Assembly (NCBI RefSeq): GCF_021155765.1
Contig: NC_060108.1
Location: 26,623,025-26,687,024, forward strand
Origin: Diprion similis
Taxonomy: Eukaryota > Arthropoda > Insecta > Hymenoptera > Diprionidae
Direction: 5' to 3'
DNA length: 64,000 nucleotides
In this document: in pieces, positions 58,221 through 64,000 of the stretch
Layout of the letters: every line of letters begins with the position of its first letter
Position numbering within the stretch: the stretch's first letter is position 1
Notes under the pieces: model-generated
Told to the model about the DNA's origin: nothing
The model's database searches: none
The model's input: the letters and a program-made list of their open reading frames with translations, nothing else
Program-made: the position numbers and the translations under genes

Positions 58221-61200
58221 CTTGAGACCCGTTGTACATGTATTGTATGTGTGTAACCTATCAAAGCAACGAACGGAAGTTCGTTCCTCTGGAAAAGTCG
58301 AGACTCATCCAGCGCCGTCAGCGATGCGATTTTACGGAGATACCGAGCCGTTTGTTGCAGCAGTGAATGTCGCCAATAAAACCGAGCGGGATTCCAACTT
58401 TGGCGTATCGTTGAGCGGGGCTAATGAGCCGGCCATTTTGGAGAGCCAATCACCAGTCGTAAATCGGCTTCAAAGATTTACCAGCAAAGAACCGCCCCGT
58501 CGTTTCAACGTAACGCAAACGTTTACCTCGATCGCGCGCCTCCGCGAGGTTGAATTGACAGAAAAATATATCGATACTCATTTCGGAATTGGAGATAAAG
58601 AAGCGAGAGAATCAGCGACGACAGTCTATCAATCGTGCCCAACTTACACGGAGAATTAACGCGGGACGGAAGTTTGCGTGGGTTAAAGTGTGCCTAAGGA
58701 TCCGGGTCACGAGCTCACCGTTGGAGTTGGTTGAAGTAGGTAGATCAATCCCGATTAATCAGGAAGTAAACATGCGAGACGGGGATGAGGGTGAGTTCGA
58801 GTTCGAGTTCGAGTTCGGGTTTGAGCGGCCCCAAGACTCGGCAAGAGATCATCGGGGCCAAGGTGCCGGCTCGGTTTTCCCTGTTCTCCATCCCGCTTGC
58901 TTTCCGATCCCCCAGGTAACGATTCCCTGCCCCTTTGACCGCACAATCAATAATCCGGAAGTGTATCGGACTCGGAGCTTATACGAGGAGGGATGCCCTG
59001 CAAAAGCCCCTATCACTCGACGTCGAGAGCGTGAAACGAATGGGTGGAATCAAGCGGGGAGTGTGGCATGCTTAATTCGAGCTGGTGCAGCAACAGGAGC
59101 AGTTTTCCGGGCTCGACCTGGACCGCTAGATCATCGCCGTCGGCCAAAATTTGCATGAACGTTCGAGACAGAGGATGGTTCGGTGATGAACGATCAATTA
59201 GCGAGTTTGTGATCGGATGATTCTCGGTATGACAAGAAGTCTGTGGAAAACTGCAGAACTGATGCATTTATTGGTTCCCTGCAGCGGTGGTTGAAGCAGA
59301 AAATTTAACTTGGTAATACGGGAGAAATGTTGACGAGTATTCAGAGAAATCGACATACTTTCACTCCGGGCATATACCTGATCGATCTTTAACTCTGTAG
59401 AGTTATAATTCTCTTTTTTCTCGTTTCTTTCACTCTGCAACAGAAAACCGACAGCCAGTTTTACAGCTGAATCGAAAAGGTATCAAAACGCGAAAATTAA
59501 GATACAGGGTGTTTAGTATCAATGAAAGGATTGAGCTGACAAGTTTTATAAGAAAAGTATGGATACTTGGTAGGGTGAAAAGAAATTGGAAATCCATTAA
59601 TTTTTAACTATTCAATAACTCGGTAATCTATAATCCGACGATCAGACGGGTTACATTATCGATCACTTTTTTATGGGACATTGTTTTGACCGAATTATTC
59701 TTAAATCCTGATCCTTAAAATTCTTTTGTGAAGGAGTGAAGAAGTGCAAACGGGCAGTGGAACCAACACGCACACGGTAACAGTGGCAAACGAAGAGGGT
59801 CAGCCACTGCAAGAGGAGAGTAATGACACATTGATTAGATTTACGATGCCTGGCTAGTCGAACGAGAGCAAATTAATTTGTGTACGGCATGGCAGGCTAT
59901 ATATAGACTCATTTGGCTCGATGTACCTCCTGCACGCCGACTAGCAACTCTCTATACGTGCATAGTAGAACCTTCCTTGCTCGACTTTTAGTACCGAGCT
60001 TTTCCCTCCTGTCGGTGAACAGCCACTCTAGCAGTGGCCACTGGGCTAAAAATATTCGTTGCATCGATTAATCGAGTAGAAAAAAATAGTCAAAAACGAC
60101 TCGATTGAATCGGTAAAAATTAATCGGGTTATCGATTATTTCGTATTTTTTTGAAACAATGCGTTTGAAAGTTCACTCTGAGTCATTGAAGATGATTGTC
60201 TGCACACGATCAGTAGAATTTCGGAAAATCTTAATCCCCTGACTCTTTTTGGGGTTCGACAAACACGAATATTTTCCGAAAAGTCGTTATTTTGATTATT
60301 AAACAGTTGGCGTGTGCGTGTAACGGGTCTTATAAATATTCATATCTTTTTACCGGGGATGACTGTGAAGGGGGTATGAAAATGGAGGAAATGAAAATTG
60401 CGGGTCGGCATGTTCGCCCCGCGTATAAACCTTGACACCCACGTGCAGAGGCACCTGCACCTCGACGAAGCTCGTCGGCGCGGGGAAAAATTGTCACTTC
60501 CTGTATTCCCCGGTCTGTCGCGGACTCGTCCCCTCGCGTACAAATCATAACCACCCTAGGTACGTACGTACATTCCGTAGCGTCACGGTGCCCCGTATGT
60601 TTCCCATAACGTCCCTCTTCCTGCAATATCTCGAATAACGAATACCTGCACTTCTTTTCCTCTTCACAAAGAGGTCAAGGATGCTGTCGGAGATCGCTGC
60701 CGGTTTTCCCCAGAAATTCTTTCAACGGACCAGCTTTTCTTTATTTGAATATTTAAGGATACGCCAGATGTACAGTATCTGGACAAATTAGTAACGTTCA
60801 AGCGAAGCACAATTGTGGGATGGAGACTGGAAAAGTGCAGGTAATTTATTTAAATTTGACACAAACAACGTAACGCTACCTTAATATTGAGAAACGGAAG
60901 AGAAACAACGGATTTGGACGGAAAGATTTCAGTTATGAATAATTTTTACACCTACACCTACACACATTACACTATTGTATATCTATTGAGACTGTTTTCT
61001 GATAAAACAACTCGTCAAAACTTGTCGTTCATTCGGTTAGATTGTTTTTTAAGGGGGTGGTCTAAATTTTTCCATTTTGAAAATTTTCCGACTGGACTGT
61101 ACACCGGATACATACTTAACCCTGATGATATTTTTCATTCCAATTGAAGTTAGACGATCGGATGATGCAAATTCTCGGTAAGTCTGCCTTTGACTTGCGT

Positions 61201-63300
61201 TTTGGTGGGTCCCTCGAGTTTCTGCTGCTCCCTCTTTCATCCGTCGGTTCGGTATCTCCAGTGAAATACAAATAGCGGTCTACGTATAGGTATATACCCC
61301 GGTACACGTGGCATGCACGTATCAAAGTACGCTCAAAAGGCTCGTCGGCGTTTCTGAATCCTTGCCAAATTCTTGCAGGTATACGGGATATGCGAACCTC
61401 CATGTACCTACACCTACAACCTACCCATACGTATTACGTATCCACATGCATTACACCTACGTGCAACATCAGTTGGCTAGCGACTACACGCTTCGTTGAT
61501 TAACGATAAACTTCTACAACGTGAAAGTCGCGACTGGCGAACATGGACATGGACATGGGCATGGGCATGGGCATGTCTCTCTGGCAGAGATGGTAAATAT
61601 TTCGTCCTCCAGGGATCTGATCTCGCAGGCGGAGGTGAACAGATCCACGAACTGCATGCATGCTCGGCGAAATCAAACCTGTGTCTGAGAGGAGAGAAAA
61701 GCTGGTAAATAAGAAAACACCGCTGAATACTTTATACCAGTCACGTACGAACGCCATCAAATCTTGACCACGACGAGATCCCAACAACAGATATGCACAT
61801 AGTTGTATGACGTATACACACACACACACATATGTTTACTCGTCCTATCGAACTCTGGTTACAGAGATGGACGATTCACGATGCTGCACCACGCTCAACG
61901 TCGTTTACTAATTGACAACGCATCGATCTCTTCCCTTGAGTGCAATCCCCCTTTGCGGGGGAGAATATAGATCTGCATGAATGTACGTAACAATCTCTGT
62001 GCATCATCGGTCGTACGACTGTCAAGGGTTGAGGGTGATCTCGTATCATTGCCGGTTGAATAACGGACGCTTTTTTGGGGTTCATGTACAGTTTCATTGA
62101 CTAAAAGATGCTTTTTTTATCATCAAAATATTTACAGAGATCTTTTATACGCAACTTCCTCTCTTTTTGACGGTTTAATCGATAGTTTACTTATAGTTAC
62201 TGCGGTTTGTTTAAATGATTTTTTATTGATGATCTATGCCTTGTTTGACTTCGTAGATAGATTTTATTCCTCGCGAATTTGGTGTTGAGACGGCTTAAAA
62301 AAGCGTGAAAAGAGAGTAACAGAAGGGCAAGAGAATCGAGGAATGTAGGAATTGATGTTTGAAATGTGACCAAAGAAGTCGCTAACTAGTTATGAAGTAT
62401 GGCCGACTTAGCGAGGCATAAAAATTCGGAAACAGGTCGTAGCGACGAGGGTCACAAAGGAAAAGCAACAACAATGAGACGTCGAGGCTCCAGTCAGCCG
62501 CCGGAATCCAGGAGCTTGCAGGAAAAAGTCTCGATGACTATACGGTCCAAAGAGTTGCGGAAGGAATTGTATATAAGACGGGAAGCGTACGGCTTGCGGA
62601 CTGCCTGGATGCTGGAAGGATTCGATCTTGGTGTAAGAATCGAGCTCCGTGTATTGGTGAACATGCACGCAACACACGCAATGCGTTATACGTGGCTAAG
62701 GGTTGCGAGGAGTCGGAAAAAAGCACCTTTTCCGCCGAGCAAACGTCCGGTCGTCGAACAACGAGCGAGTTTACGAATCCGTCAAAGAAACGGAAGCCCT
62801 CCTCACCCTTCGCACCTCACCCTTTTAATATAAAAAGTTTCCAACCCCATCGATTGCTCGTCGAACATCCAGTAATTGTGAACAAAGTACCGGCCAACTT
62901 TCGGCCCCTCTTCATCCCCTCGAGCCTTCCTACATTGGTTGTTGAATTTCTTTTACCGTCCCCAACGTTTTTCCCCCATTCTTTCCTTCCTTCGAATTGC
63001 AGGACAGGGGGGAACCGTTTCCTCGATTAGAGTTAGCTTGCAGAAATCTAGGGCGTCAGTTTTCAATTAAAACGTCCTAAAATACAGCCGACTATAAAAG
63101 CTCCGCGCTGAAATTTTGCTGAAAAAAGCTCAGCCGTGAATTTTTTTCCCCGATTCATCACACTTCTCGCTGGTGACTCTCAGAGCTTGCACGAATCAAG
63201 AGCCGGCGTGCACCTTACCGAGAGATCGAAAAGGTCAAATCAAAGGTACCTATAAAGCTTTCGAATATGAAAACGCCGCGACGTGAGAAGCCCAGATGAT
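58221..63300. other. Non-coding region with several short tandem repeats
   Basis: Includes GAGTTC x4 (58793-58816), (RCATGG)n at about 61541-61575, a CA tract near 61816-61830, a possible interspersed-repeat fragment beginning TACAGGGTGTT at 59502, and the second copy of the AT-rich dispersed repeat (60033-60170). Frames of 145, 189 and 144 codons (58222-58659, 58589-59158, 62399-62833) have no recognisable domains; they overlap repeats or each other in different frames. Confidence 0.4.
60033..60170 (-). repeat. AT-rich dispersed repeat, copy 2 (inverted relative to copy 1)
   Basis: In reverse complement it reads TTTCAAACGCATTGTTT, then AATCGATAACCCGATTAATT, then AGCCCAGTGGCCACTG, parallel to 44325-44438. 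A 20 bp segment present here is missing from copy 1. The last part resembles a tRNA-type box only loosely, so I do not call it a SINE. Confidence 0.7.
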
Positions 63301-64000
63301 TCCGTCGGCCGCAACAGCCGTCTTCGCGATCCTTGCTACCATAGAATAAGGAGCTTTCACTACATGCTGGCTACTGATGGGAATAGAAGGGGATGCACGG
63401 AGCTTGCGCGGACTCGACTCGCCACCACGCGCGCCTACCTGCTTCCGAGCTTTCGGGCTTTCGGGCTTTCGAGCTTTCGGCGTCGAAGCTTACTGTCGCA
63501 CGTACCCCCGCTGGCCGAGGACCGTCGACGGGCCGTTCTCGCTCATCGTCAGCTCGACGACTTGGCGGTCGTCCCTCCTCTCGGCGAGTGCTGTCTCTCT
63601 CCGTCTCTCCCCCCCACCCACCCTCTCTCTCCATCCCCCCTCCTTCTCCCCCCCGTCTCATAGCCCCCACTGTCTATCGCTATCGCTCTTTTTCTCTTTC
63701 TCTCTCCGTCAGTGTATCTCGTTCCGTAGGCAGGGGACGTCGACGCTCCGTTTCACTCCCCCCGCAGACGTAGAGAAGTATAACCGATATACGCGTATAT
63801 CTGGGCTGTGATAACCCGGGGATATTATTGCTTCGTTGTCCCCAGTGAAGGATTGTGCCTCGGGAAGAGTGTGCGCCTCGCGGTGAACCAGGTGATGATA
63901 GTTTGACTGTTGACAAATCAACCGATGATGTTGAATTTATTTTTATTCATTGTTACGCTGTGTACGCTGAATGTTTCTTCTCTTGGATTACTTTTTTTTT
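63301..64000 (+). promoter_or_regulatory. GC-rich promoter-like island, possible first exon of a gene beyond the window
   Basis: Clearly richer in C, G and CpG than its surroundings, with a short tandem repeat of GCTTTCGG at 63447-63480 and a pyrimidine-rich block (63590-63708). A TCAGT initiator-like site is at 63709-63713, with GGACGT at 63735-63740, near but 3 nt off the usual DPE spacing. After about 63890 (CAG|GTGATG, a weak donor) the sequence turns AT-rich, as an intron would. No ATG frame of known type is present. This could be a 5' UTR exon for a gene to the right. Confidence 0.3.

Noticed and set aside
58222..59158. Two overlapping frames of 145 and 189 codons
   Set aside because: They overlap in different frames, and the second includes the GAGTTC tandem repeat as an EFEFEF stretch. 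No homology is recognised.
62399..62833. 144-codon ATG frame
   Set aside because: Starts with ATG, but other frames are also open on both strands here and no domain is visible.
63709..63740. Initiator plus DPE core promoter
   Set aside because: The GGACGT lies 3 nt off the strict DPE spacing, so I keep only a weak promoter-like call for the wider island.
20000..64000. CRISPR arrays, phage, plasmid or bacterial gene clusters
   Set aside because: None seen; introns, repeats and gene families are those of an animal nuclear genome.

Overview
This window is animal nuclear DNA, almost certainly from an insect. A hymenopteran such as a sawfly is my guess from the overall look, not something the sequence proves. 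The genes have short GT-AG introns, and long stretches of non-coding DNA carry many microsatellites and homopolymers. No bacterial, viral or organellar genes were recognised.

The first 20 kb holds two complete genes, both on the + strand, head to tail. Positions 1044-14363 are a 12-coding-exon axonemal dynein heavy chain of about 4050 residues. It is a single-headed inner-arm type of the DNAH3/DNAH7/DNAH12 group, with four P-loops, a stalk and a microtubule-binding domain. Two giant exons (3.8 and 5.0 kb) hold 73% of its coding sequence. Positions 15931-19747 are a 5-exon FoxK transcription factor of 552 residues, with an FHA domain followed by a forkhead domain. A long 3' UTR probably extends to about 21.95 kb. 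The two genes have unrelated jobs (ciliary or sperm-flagellum motility, and transcription control), so the order looks like simple adjacency.

From about 22 kb to the end (42 kb) I find no protein-coding gene I can defend. The open frames there are short, lack family signatures and many lack an ATG. The stretch looks like a large intergenic or intronic regulatory domain. It contains AT- and purine-rich low-complexity DNA, unusually many long poly-C/poly-G runs, G-quadruplex-type tracts, and several repeats: a 605 bp foldback (MITE-like) element, a CRE-bearing 153 bp repeat present twice, and an AT-rich repeat present twice in opposite orientation. Two or three places look like possible non-coding first exons or promoters (about 27.7, 30.5 and 63.7 kb). 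The last suggests that a further gene starts near the right edge.

The best unexplained leads are a tRNA-like unit with intact Pol III A and B boxes antisense in a dynein intron, the 605 bp foldback, the CRE-bearing repeat, and the promoter-like islands. I see no sign of a new multi-gene system.
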